Shown: piece after piece, positions 10,861 through 22,900 of the stretch
How the letters are laid out: each line of letters begins with the position of its first letter
Position numbering within the stretch: the stretch's first letter is position 1
DNA from: Diploptera punctata
Lineage: Eukaryota > Arthropoda > Insecta > Blattodea > Blaberidae
DNA: 64,000 nt
Assembly: GCA_030220185.1 (NCBI GenBank)
Contig: JASPKZ010007429.1
Span: forward strand, 1 to 64,000
Direction of reading: 5' to 3'
Translations under genes and position numbers: made by a program
Notes under the pieces: generated by a model
What the model was told of the DNA's origin: nothing
The model's input: the letters and a program-made list of their open reading frames with translations, nothing else
The model's database searches: none

Positions 10861-11215
10861 AATTAAATGTTTTTCGGACCAAGTATGAGCAGCATTTAAT
10901 TGAATCAAAAGCCAGTCTAATTAAACAAATAGACAAACAAAAGGAACTCACGGTTTGGGAAAAGATCCACATTCAGAAAAACAAAGGAAAACTTATGAAC
11001 TTCGAAATTCCCGCAAATTGTGACCTGATCCAGAGGTTCATCGGTCCACCAACAGAGGGAAGAAGAAAAATTTCTTCTGATCGACATAACACCAGTCGCC
11101 AACAAAGTTCTGATGATGAGACAGTAATAGTCTCGAAATCGCAATCAACTTAGTAAATTAATATGAGGAGAGGTAAGAAACATGTAATTTCACCATGTTA
11201 ATCCTATGTTCACCT
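10861..11215 (+). mobile_element. PLE 3' end, plus-strand arm of the inverted pair
   Basis: Codes for the last ~95 residues of a PLE protein: HLIESKASLIKQIDKQKELT, then LMNFEIPANCDLIQRFIGPP, then a Ser/Asp-rich C-terminus ending at a TAG (11151-11153). Non-coding sequence follows, with AATATGAGGAGAGGTAAG near 11160. The frame stays open to its stop, so this end is better preserved than the copy at 9894-10392. Its 5' truncation point is the centre of the palindrome with 10585-10860. Confidence 0.88.
11105..11151 (+). ncRNA. Best-preserved hammerhead-like ribozyme
   Basis: Every helix can be read. Stem I AAGTT (11105-11109) with AACTT (11147-11151), 5/5 pairs. Core CTGATGA at 11110-11116. One extra T at 11117. 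Stem II GAGAC (11118-11122) with GTCTC (11130-11134), 5/5, loop AGTAATA. GAA at 11135-11137. Stem III ATCGCAAT (AU/AU, loop CGCA). Expected cleavage after C 11146. The motif also codes the last residues of the PLE protein; the stop begins at its last base. The extra T between core and stem II departs from the textbook consensus. Confidence 0.75.
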
Positions 11216-12060
11216 GTTCATTTCCCAATCTATAGATTCAAGCTTTAGATATACCTAAAATTTATATAAAAGCATATTGACACACTGCATTAGATGCTTC
11301 TTACCTTGCAGTATTGCCTTCGAGTTGCTTCCTGAGTCACATAATATAAAATGAAACCATTCTGATGGACTCTGTAGTGTGATGCATACAATCCTTGATG
11401 AAATCGCCTTGCATCTTAGTAAGATGTTCATACCTTAATGGGAATCTTGGGCATGCTTGTAATTGGGTTCTACATCAAAAATTAAGAAGATAACTGCAAT
11501 TAAAAAGAATCGCAGGGAAAATGGTAGACGGGCAGAGGTTTTGGGGTCAAATCCGCATTCAAATGGAGATGATTTTTCTTGGTCTTCAATTATTTTTTTT
11601 GATAAGATTGAGGCTAAACTTATTACGATTGTAGATAAAATAATAATATAAAAATATAAATATAAAAATAATAATAAAAACTATAGATTGAATAAATCAA
11701 TAATTCATTATAAAACAAAGAGGGATTAAAAAAATTAAAGGAAAAATTACTATTAACATTGTAATATTCTATAAGAATTAAAAAAATCGACTGGTGATTT
11801 TGAAGAGTGACTGATATAAAGAAAAGAACATTTATCAAATTGCATATTGAAAATGCATACCATCAGCCAGCATTGGTTGAGTGGAAGAGAAGGCCTTATG
11901 GCCTTAACTCTGCCAGAATAAATAAAACATTATTATTATTTTTTTTTTCAAATGCCCCAGGTTTGTATTTCAACATTCCTGGTTTCTCTCCTGGCATGGC
12001 ATACTTTTAACCCACTTCTGAGGTTGGGGCGCCTGGAAGGTGGGTTACGTTGCCCCGATG
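11216..12060. other. Mostly unassigned, AT-rich; possible LINE 3' tail
   Basis: 11620-11800 is low-complexity AT-rich DNA. At about 11855-11945, AGAAGGCCTTATGGCC followed by a poly(T)-rich run resembles the 3' untranslated end of an insect LINE. Small open frames here have no recognisable motifs. Confidence 0.35.
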
Positions 12061-12064
12061 ATAT

Positions 12065-12318
12065 GATGGGTGATGATGATAATGGTGCGCCAGGAGAGTC
12101 CCTAATCCTAAGCTTAACCTAAGATGAATATGAATGATGATTGCGATGGCCATATGATTTCGGGGACTGTTTGGACTTTAAAGTTTTCCTGACATTTGTC
12201 TTACAGATGAGGAAAAACCCCGATAAAAACGTCACCCAGAAAAACTCCCGACCGGGGATCGAACCCGGGCCGGCTGCGTGACAAGGCAGCACGCTACCCC
12301 GAGACCACAGCGGTGGAC
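12065..12318 (-). repeat. SINE3, tRNA-derived, reverse copy
   Basis: Minus-strand head at 12318-12250 includes CCACCGCTGTGGTCTCGGGG and B box GGTTCGATCCC. The body carries GACATTTGTCTTACAG. Better copies lie at 16043-16365 and 48183-48484. Confidence 0.75.
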
Positions 12319-12387
12319 GATTATTATTATTTTCTAATTTTGATAAAACAGCAATAAACCAATTATAAAAATAAACAGCCATTATTT

Positions 12388-12631
12388 TGATGTATACTTA
12401 CTTACTTACTTACTCACTGGCACTATCGAACCCGTAGGTTCATGGCCGCACGGACATAAGCTCTCCATACATCCCTATCCTGAGCTAATGCTTTCCAATT
12501 ATTCCCTGTATAATCTACTTCCCTCAAATCGTAGTTAATGTTGTTCTCCCACCTCATTCTTGGTCTACCAACTGGGCGTTTTCCTTCTGGCTTTCCTACA
12601 AGAAGTTTCCATGCACGTCTTGTGATGTATA
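12388..12631 (-). mobile_element. LINE-A 3' fragment with 9-bp target duplication
   Basis: Minus-strand sequence codes [20 protein letters not shown] and [20 protein letters not shown], the extreme C-terminus of a non-LTR reverse transcriptase, then a (AGTA)n tail. The direct repeat TGATGTATA at 12388-12396 and 12623-12631 brackets it, so this is a severely 5'-truncated insertion produced by target-primed reverse transcription. Confidence 0.88.
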
Positions 12632-12639
12632 TAATGTAA

Positions 12640-13807
12640 ATTTTCATTATTTACTATTCATTATACATTTTCATTAAATCGATTAAAATATCATAAATTA
12701 TTCTTTATGGCTCTAATGTCAGTAGCATCGCATGGACAAATTGAATTTGTCGCTTCCGCAACAGAAGCGTTCCATTTGAATTTCGCTGCGCTTTAGGATT
12801 GGATCAGTGAGAACCAAAATACGGATTATCGCTAGGTAGGATTATGAAAAGTCCAGTTATGAGTGTTACATTTGTGGATTATCGCTGAGTATAACTCTAA
12901 TTATCATCAGGGATAATTCACAAAAGGTTGTTATTGCGTAATAATGAAAACCCATAAATGTTGCGTCAATTTTGTGATAAATCAGCGATTATAATCCCAC
13001 CGTAAAGTAAAGAAAGCTGTGGAAATCAGGGTTTCTCGTTGACCACAGCTAACAGGACATAGAGCACAGTCTGTAACATAGAGAACGATAATAGATAACG
13101 TAAACCTTTCAGAATTGTTCAGAATAGTGAAGGAAGTGACTTATTATTGACATAAATTGTCTGAGTTATTAATACCAGTGAATTAAATTGTTTCTTAGAA
13201 TTAACATGGATTTAATGAACTGGGTAATATTGCCATTTATAAATTAGTGATTTTTGGCGCTGACTTTGAAATCGCAAATTACTTATTAAAATAATCGTTG
13301 TTATATGCGGTTCTAAGATTAATTGTGTTATGATTTATTAACCTAGAGAATAAAATAATTTTGGCGGCTCTAAGTTGTTCTAAACAAACCAGAATTGAAT
13401 TGAATTCCTAAATTGTTTCATACAAACCAGGCATGCAAACAATGAATTAAAATATGGCGGAATATCGGAGGTAAAAGTAATTGAATATGATGGCTGTTGG
13501 TGTTATGAATTCGACGTAATAAACAATATATCAGAAGGCTAGGTTTACATGATTATATTCAGTTTAAATTAAATACTGTAAAATTTATTTATTTATTTTG
13601 AGTGATAAAAAAGATATTCATTTATCAAGAAGCATTCTAAAGAACATCAAAAGAAAGCATCCTAGTACGCTCTACGGTGCTCTGAAGGAGATAAATTATC
13701 CGAGTTTTTCAGTGATCTTAGCAAGTGTATTTGCATTAGTTCGAATTTTGTTGTCATATTTTATGGAAAAATAATTGAAATTAATTTTAGTATAGGCTTA
13801 ATTTAAA
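12640..13807 (+). promoter_or_regulatory. Upstream region of CoREST; no mapped promoter
   Basis: About 1.2 kb with no repeat recognised, the longest such stretch near the gene. It lies directly upstream of the first coding exon and should contain the promoter and 5' untranslated sequence. The start context AAAATGG (A at -3, G at +4) is favourable. I cannot place a transcription start or exclude a 5' UTR intron. CAAACCAG repeats near 13385 and 13424 are noted without interpretation. Confidence 0.3.
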
Positions 13808-13913
13808 ATGGTATTAGCAGAGAGAAATACTGATAATGTTAGAAATGGACGAAGATCTAGAGGTCCAAGCCCAAATGGTCATGCATCCGATTCCAGTAGC
13901 GATGAAGAAGGTG
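13808..13913 (+). CDS. CoREST exon 1 (initiator)
   Basis: Starts [20 protein letters not shown] and runs to an acidic SSSDEEG. 106 nt: 35 codons plus one base. The donor is GTAAGTA. The first ATG in frame with good context is used. I infer the N-terminus is disordered; no motif identifies a partner. Confidence 0.88.
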
Positions 13914-16900
13914 GTAAGTATAATTATTTAAAATAAGTTAAAACATAATTGGTCAGTTATTCGAAATTTAGGTTGTAAAACTATTGGTTTAATTCTTGAT
14001 GCTTCTTTTATAAATTTTTCAATGTACTTTATAGATAAATAAGCTTGAACATCACACAAAATGAAAATATAAGAAATTACTGACCTATATAAAATTATTG
14101 CAAAGTTAATTTTCTTAGAAGATACAAAGGGTATAAGTCATACCGGTAACATTTTTGTAGCTTAATGCAATTTTATTTAGTCACTTCACAGTTCTGCGAC
14201 ATATAGCAAAGCAATAATGTTATCCTATTTGGTTATTTACCATAACATGTATGAACAGTTCCTTTATTTATTAATTCATTCTAAATAGTTACATTTATTT
14301 GGGTATATTTTTAGTGTACCAAATTTTTCTATTATATTGAACTATTCACTGTGAACTAATAAACAAAGGAACAGTTCAGCAATATGTTACGGTAAACAAC
14401 CTCTTATTTTTATTGTGTAACATTTACATTAATAATTCTGGGAAAAAATCCACTATTTGTCGATCACTTACTCCATGAATTCTTAGTTCTATAGAATCGC
14501 AGTGCGTGTGCACAAGTTGCTCTAATGCTTAATGTAGCTTACGTTAGATGGCTCTCAAGCCGGAGTTTCAACTTTCAGAATAAATTCCCAAACGTTATAA
14601 AAAATGAATGTAAACCAATTTCCCTTTACTTAACCTAACAATACAAGTTACATGCATATAATTTAGTAAACTATTAACTAATCGGATAATGTTTCCATTA
14701 AGTGTAGTGAGAATTTTTTCTAAGTCTCAGGCAGACACCATGCACATGCGCCAACAAACACACCGGTTTACTCTATGGAATATTGCGATGCAGCCAACAT
14801 TATACATGCTACGATCTTGAAGATTTTCGGGCTGTAGGCTGTGGTCTTGAGGCTTGAAGTTCCCCGATGTTTCGCTAGAGACTGGTCTGGCATCCTCAAG
14901 GGTTGTCTTGAGACTGGCAATTTTGTCCACTGTCTGTCCTATTTATATATTATAACTTACGAACACCTCGTGGTGAACAGTGGACAAAATTGCCAGTCTC
15001 AAGACAATCCTTGAGGATGCCAGACGCAGTCTCTGGTGAAACGTCGGGGAACTTCAAGCTCAAGATCATCATAGCAACTCCGGCCATGAAAGTCTACATC
15101 AATACATTATACATGCTATTTAACAAACCTAAAAGCTAACCTAATGCAATTTAAGTAGTCTAACCTGTGAAAGACCAACTTAAAAGCTAACCTAATGCAA
15201 TTTAAGCACTCTAACTTGTGAAAAAATGCAACACCCAAAAATAAATAGTTCTGAAATTCTAAAGTACATACTCTAAGTTGGCTACAAGTGCCAGAAGAGC
15301 TAAATCGTCTGCAAAAAGAATAGCATCGAGTTTGAGGTTCCTATTGATGGGTATATATCCTCGTTATGTTTTCCTCCATTTGTTTATTAATTTATTCATA
15401 TATATAATGAAAAGCACCGGTGAAAGTCCACATCCCTATCTTACTCCAGTGCTGATCTTTTCCCAAGAAGATAATTTGCCATCTTGTTTAACATAGATTT
15501 CATTATCTTTATAGATGTTGAAGATATTAGTAATATATTGTTGTGGAACGTTATCATCAGCTAAAATTTGTAGTAATATATTTCTGTCTACTTTGTCAAA
15601 GCCTTTATGAAAAATGCTTAATGTAACTTCCATATATCTGTGAAATTGGTTAGATTGGTTCATTTGATTAGCTATAGTTTGGTTATGTTACGAAAATGTG
15701 CTCATCATAATGACTATGGAATCCTTGGTGGATTTCAAGACGATACCTATAGCGACTCAATATTCCATTAAATTGGTAATCCTGTTTCGGCAATAAATCT
15801 CTATCTATCTTTGTATACTATATAATGTTTACGTAATGTCTGTTATGTTATTTCTATCTTAACTTCTAATTAATTCTTTTCTTGTACTTTCATGACCTCA
15901 GGTTATTACTCACATTCTACAGTGTTGTTTGCTGGTGATTTAAATGTGTTAAATGCCCACCTTTACTTCAATCCTCAAATATTTTCCTGATTTTTGTTAT
16001 AATATATTGTAGCTATTTGTTGTAAGAACACCTCCATCCTCCGTAGTAATTCTGCCCGAAGGCAGGTCCTTCACTGCAATCATATCATTTTCATGCTATG
16101 CTTGCAGCTTTACTAGGGAATTGTAGGTGTGGTAGCTTCCCGTTGCTTTCCACACCGGTGAAGGATGATGATGATGATGATGATGATGATGGCCATATGA
16201 TTTCGGGGACCGTTAGGGCCTTAAAGTTTTCCTGACATTTGTCTTACAGGTGAGGAAAAACCCCGATAAAAATCTCACCCAGAAAAACTGCCCCGACCGG
16301 GGATCGAACCCGGGCCCACTGCGTGACAAGGCAGCACGCTACCTCGAGACCACAGCGGTGGACATATGTTCAATATGTCCTGCGCTGTACCTGAGTGGTT
16401 TAAGGCATGATGCCTTTTTTCAGAGCTATGGGACTTTGCTGGTTCGAGACCCCATGAAATTTTGGTCAGAAATGACTAAGATTGTGAGGAATTTGGTTAA
16501 TTGTAATGAAAACGATCATATAAGATCAAAAACCATAATAGACAACAAATCTCTGGAACAAGTAACAAATTTTAATTATTTGGGTTGTAATTTTACTATA
16601 AACACAAAAAGTGAAAGAGACATACATATGAAACTGTCGAAATTTCAAATGATATGCGGAACTATACATAAAACATTAAAGAATAAAACAAGAAGAGATA
16701 CTAGATTGAAGTTTTATAAAACATTGGCAGTTCCTGCATTACTTTATGAGAGCGAAACTTGGGTAATGACCAAAAAATTGCAAAGTAGAATACAAAGTGC
16801 AGAAATGAACTTCCTTAGAAGAACAAAAGGCTGCACAATATTGGATCGGATAAGGAATGAAGATATGAGAACAGAGTTAAATATATATCCATTGGATGAG

Positions 16901-19900
16901 AAAATCAGAGAATATAGAGAGAAATGGTTTACACATGTGGAAAGAATGAATGTATCAAGATTACCAAGATCAGCATTCAACTACGAGCCAAAAGGAAGGC
17001 AGTGAAAAGATGGACAGAACAACTGTGAGGCGGAACAGGATGATCGTTCACCTCTGTGATTAACACATGTGCATGTGAGACCAGCAGCCGGGTGGTTGGC
17101 TGTTGTGCTATGGCGTTATATGTTCAATATAAAATGAACTGTTAAGAATGTATATTTATTTTGTACAAACATATATTTTCTGTTTTGTAATATTTGAGTT
17201 TTAGAGTATTATAAATGTGAAGCAATCTTTTATATTCTTTCATTTCATAACTGTATATATAAATTTTAATTTATATTTTTAACATACTCTGTATGAATAA
17301 TTAAGTCCGTGAGTATACTTGGCTCAAGAAAATGAACATTGGCCTCGAACACTGTTAGCCTTCCATTTAATTCTATCTCTGGCATGTAAAAGTAAAGTGA
17401 TCCCACAACAGGCCTCAGGAGGCCTTTGGGGTAGTAGGAGGTTAAGGCTCCCACTTTTTCTAGACAATCGGCACTTGATGTCAGCCGGGTTGTCAGTCGT
17501 GCATGACGGCCGCCTTTACCCCAGAACAAGCGTCTGGTACTCATTTCCGTTAGAGGCTGAGTCGACCCCAGGGCCACAGTGCCGCCAGAGGGTTTGGGTC
17601 ACCTTTCAGTTTTTCCTCAAATCAATATTTAAATCATGAAATTGTCTCAATTTAAATGTTGAATTCAAAATCATTTTAGATTTTCTTTTTATTTCTCATT
17701 CTTTCAACATGTACTATTCATCATATACTTAAGGCTTTAATAATTCCTATAATATTCACAAGTTTCTATAATTCATCCATTTATTTATTAAATCTCCTTC
17801 TCCATTCTCTTTTTTATAAAAAAACATAATTTAATATTATTAGTATCATTCCCTGAGAATAGTTAATAATAATAACAGCAATAATTAATTGTTATCTCAG
17901 TCAAATATTTTATTTATTCAAGTCGATGTTTCAGTTTCCTTGTGTGAGATTGTGTCTTGAAAATGATTACACATGAGATTGAAACATTGTCTTGGATAAA
18001 TTTTATATTTGGCTGAGATAACAATTAAAGTAAAGTGTTCCCACTACAGGCCTCGGGATGCCCTTGGGGTAGTAGGATGTTAAGGCTCCCACTTTTTCTA
18101 GACAATCGGCACTTGATGTTAACCGGGTTGTCAGCCCTGCATGACGGCCGCCTTTACACTAGAACAAGCATCTGGTACTCATTTCAGTTGGAGGCTGAGT
18201 CAACCCCAGGGCCATGGCGCCACCAGAAGGTTTGGGTCAGTTTAAAAATCCTGACCCCACCAGGACTTGAACCCTCGACCTTCCGATTTGTAGCACACTA
18301 TTTTTTGTAATTTTTATTAAGAACATATAGCCTATTTAAATTTCTTAGTGAAAAAATTAAAAATAAAATCGTTGGAAAAAGTATTAATAATAAATACTGG
18401 AATAAAATTTAAAAAAAAAGTTAGTGGAAGAGGTAGACCTAGAGAACGTTGGACAGATGGAGTGAGGAGAAGTATGGAAGCTAGAGATTTGAGGGAAGAA
18501 GATGCTTTAGACAGGAACCTCTGGCGACGAATCACTTTGGGTTGAAGGAGAAACACTGTATTGTGGAATATTCCTAATTTTTAAAAATTTGATGTTTTAT
18601 TAATTGGATGGAATTATAACTTTTTTTTTGTGTAAAATGATTTTGTTGAGTTCGTGGCCTAGTATATGGATTTCACTTTGTTCCAGAAGAAAAGATAAGA
18701 GTCGGGAGGGACTATCAAGCCGTTGTACCAGAGTTGATTCCGGTGACAGGTAAGTAAACATATATTTGAAGAGAAAAATTTTCTCCCAGACCAAAAATAT
18801 ACTATGTATTTCTCTTCAAATATAATTTATCCTTCAGTGAGAAATATTAAATTAATAATAAAAACATCAAGTAAACATATGCCCGACAGGTAACATCTGT
18901 TTAAAAATGTTATATAGATTGGCTAATAATTTGAAGTATTTGCAAAAAAGGAGGTATTTTTTATGATGCAAACTTTTGGTATCTGGTTTAATAGGGACAC
19001 AAGTTCATTCAGATAAAAACAATCTGATTCTTTCTATGGTGTAAAGGTTAGCATGACTGACTGGCAATCAAGACATCTGGGTTTTTGTCATGGAAACTTC
19101 TTTTTAGGTAGGATTTAGAATGGGTCCAATCAGTCTCATGAGGACACCCATACAGAAACTTCAAATTGAGGGAAAACTGAGTACTTAGATTTTATTTTGC
19201 TCTAATTTGTAAGTAAATTCAAGCTTGTTTACGTTTTTAATGTAAATCTATTTTCAAAGATAAACCTACTAGAAGTGATAAAATCTAAGATTTGTTAGGT
19301 TAGGAAGAGTGATGTTAGTTGTAGCAAGTCATTCACTCAGCCTCCTTTGTATAGAGTAACTAAGTAAATAAATCCCAATGTCGGGCAATAAAATTCAGAA
19401 ACAATTAGAAAGATCATTGAATGAAGCAGTTATTAGACTTAGGCCATATGTATACTCAAATTAATCAGGGAAGTGAGTAGAATATGATTATGTAAGAATA
19501 AATGTCGTATAAAATGATCCGACGAAATTAGTATCAATGGGAATTAAATGACTAGTCATTAACAAGGGTAACGAGAACTCAGGTAATGCCACCCTTTCTT
19601 TTGTTAAGGTGGAAGTGTCTTGACACATGTATAAAGAATCAAATTGTTGACAGATCCTTAACTCTCAGGATTGAGTGGCAATATCTTGTAAGCCAGTAGT
19701 TAACAGATTTATATTGACAGCCATAACACATTAACTAAATTTACAAGCGAGGATTTCATCTTGAGACAAACAACACTAGCAAAAAAGTGTGGGAAGACAA
19801 AATTCTAGCATCTGAAGCCAAGAGATCAATGACCTAGGGAAAACCCAAGCCTAGCTAATACTTGTGACCCGACTGTACGAGAAGCCAGCACGGATAGGGC

Positions 19901-22900
19901 CCAACCTCCGACGGCGTAAATCGCCAATAACAAATTTGTAACACCCTCTCGATTATATTATAAGGGAACATTAACCAATGATATTTTTTGTTATGTGTGC
20001 CCAAGCACTGATCTCAGGTCCACGAGGTCGATATAGTGAGAACCAAGTTTACCTAATAGGTGAGGGAGACTTCTCCTAGTCACTTCTTTTACAGATTTAT
20101 ACAAAGTCACTTCATTCATACATCTATACAAAATCACTTCTTTTATACTTATAAAAAGTCACTTCGTCTACACATATAGACTGTTCGACACACTGGCAAC
20201 ATGGTCCCCAGTGGAAACTCAACACAAATTTTGGACTTAGCATTTTTCATCGAAATATCATGACTTAAACATTATTTTTAATTGCCCGAATATTTAGACT
20301 TCATAAGTGAAGTCATAAATCAGTGAGTGAGTAGGCCATCGAATAATTATTAACGGGGCAAACCCACAACGAACGACCTCGCCGATTGGAGATCAGTGCA
20401 AGGCAATTAAAACTAAAGCTTGTACAGTGTTCCAATATTTCGTGTGCTTCAAGCAAGAATAAAATACATTCAAAACAACGCATTCTACACAATAATTCTG
20501 CCCGATAAAGTCCTTGTGGAATCCCTGAGTGAGAACTCATGCCTACCGATACTTTGACCTGAGCGAACCTAACACCCAAATTCCCCAGTGAATCGGGGAA
20601 GTCCCTTTACGAATCCAGCGCCCACCAAATCCTCTACTATCCAAACCATCCCCGGAGTAAAATCCTTCTCCATAGTGTACAGCCATTTCTAATAAACATT
20701 TTAAAAATGTGACTTAATGATGGATTTCAGATGTATGACATGGCTAAGGTTCTTTAATAAATATTGTATAAAATATGTATGTGAGAATAAGGGGGTAGAT
20801 AAATTGTAAATATTTATTAAAAGAGCTCATATGCACGTTTTTAAATTTTAATAAACGAAAATAAATGAACATGTTTTATTTGTTTCCATTCTACCCTTTT
20901 GTTAAAATTAAAGAAAATCTGTAGGTCTGTGAGGCTGGGTACAAATAATTCCATAATTTAAGATTAAATAATATGTTATTTATTCCTATGAAAGTTCAAT
21001 TCCATGATTATTCACCAGATGGTGTTATATAATTATAATTCATAATGAGCTCATATGCACGTTTTTAAATTTTAATAAACGAAAATAAATTAACATGTTT
21101 TATTTATTTTTTTTCCATTTTTCCCTTCTGTTAAAATTAAAGAAAATCTTTAGGTCTGTGAGGCTGGGTACAATTAATTCCATAATTTGAGATTAAATAA
21201 TATGTTATTTATTCCTATAAAAGTTCAATTCCATGATTATTCACCAGATGGTGTTATAAAATTATAATTCATAATTTTACCACCAGATGGTGCTGAATTT
21301 CATATTAGTACCAGAAAAATTTAGATGTTGTAAGTTCTACAGTAGTGCCGCTTGTGGCATGTACGCAAAACTTGTCCACTTTCTTCTCTGGTACTCTGTG
21401 AGGACACCTGAATCATTGTTATATATATATATATATATATATATGTATTATTTAAGAAAGAAAAATTAATGCTTGAACTGGAACTTGAACCCTGGATCTC
21501 TGATTCTACGCATCAGTATGATACCAATTACACCATCCGAGCCATGATAACAATGTTAACATTTCTTTCCTCTTAATTTCTTAATTCAAATAAAAACATT
21601 GCAATCTAAATCATTACTTGATTCCAAAAGTAGTGGATTCTGGTTAAGAACACTGAAACTAATGTTAATGTATTGCATCACACTCACAACATGGCCCCCA
21701 ATGCTGTCATCTGTTAACCAGTAACATACAGTAGGAAGTAACATTAAGAGCTTTATCTAATAATTAACATATTTGGGCTGTGTGTTCTTACATCTTATGG
21801 TTGTTTTTGTTGAACATATGTTTCAAGGCTTCGGAGCCCCATTGTCAGCGATTACAGACTGATTTTTCTCAAGTTGTCGGTCCTGATTCTTGACTCCTGC
21901 TCCCTCTACGCGTGGTCCAATGAACTTGCTAATGAGATTCCTTCCTCTGGGAATCCAGGTTTTAAATGTATACATCTTCTTCTGCCCAATATTAAGTTTT
22001 GATTATCTTCCTCCATTCATCTCTATCATTCACCATCGTGCAGTTTCCTGTCCTTCATTAAATCCATAATTCCTTCTATCCATGTCTTCTAAGGTCTCCC
22101 TCTTTTTTTCCTCCGATTAGTAATCCACTCCGAACTCCTGGCAATCTAATGTTCATTCATCCTCTCCACGTGTCCAAACCATTGCAATTGTTTATTTCTC
22201 ATAAATTTTATTTCTGTTTCATTAAAGTTCATTTTTCTTGGATAATACTGATCCTGTCTAATTTAGAGCACTGTGCAGATCTTAAAAAACCATTTCTGTA
22301 GAAAGCAATTTTGACTTTAATTTGGTATTTATAGTTCACATTTCTGCTCCATAGGTCCTTAAACTTCTTACTATTGATTTAAAAATATGAATTTTATTTT
22401 TTTGAATATTTGTTTATCCCACAAAATATTAACTTTATAGTTTAAATAATTTAGTAGTTACGTGCAATTAAATATGCATATTGTTGTTTGTTCATATTAT
22501 CTTTATAGTTCAAATAATTTAGCAGTTATGCAATTAATTATACATATTGTTGTTTAGTCATATGATTTTTATCTTTCCTTTTTTTTATCATATTTAACCA
22601 TTTTATTAAGGTTATATTTGCTTGCATATTTCCCATCTTGGTTATAAACAATCAAACCGTAATCGTCAGCCAAGATGGAAGTGCCATAATAAATTTTGAA
22701 TTCAGCACATAAGACCTTTTATTCTATAATTAGATTTAAAATTCTGAAAGGGGCAGCTTGAATCAATTAATGCACTAGGCAATTAATTCTGGGTCAAGGT
22801 TAACAGATTTAAGTTGTGGCAGTGATATGTACCATTAAAACTTGAAATACAATATGTTTGTTTATTATTATGGCTATTACCACTTTTACTATTATTACTG

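Larger units (their letters stand above)
14790..15095. mobile_element. PLE 3' ends, head-to-head inverted pair
   Basis: Left arm (minus, about 14800-14935) and right arm (plus, about 14970-15090) share GTGGACAAAATTGCCAGTCT, GAGGATGCCAGAC and CGGGGAACTTCAAG as inverted copies around an AT-rich centre at 14940-14970. Each arm has a hammerhead-like motif. This is a different PLE lineage from 10861-11215. Confidence 0.75.
13914..18686 (+). other. Intron 1 with nested repeats
   Basis: 4.8 kb. 13914-14790 and 15640-16040 show nothing recognisable. The rest holds a PLE inverted pair, a 50-bp minisatellite, LINE-C, SINE3, a SINE1 split by LINE-D, two SINE2 copies and LINE-B, annotated separately. 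Confidence 0.7.
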
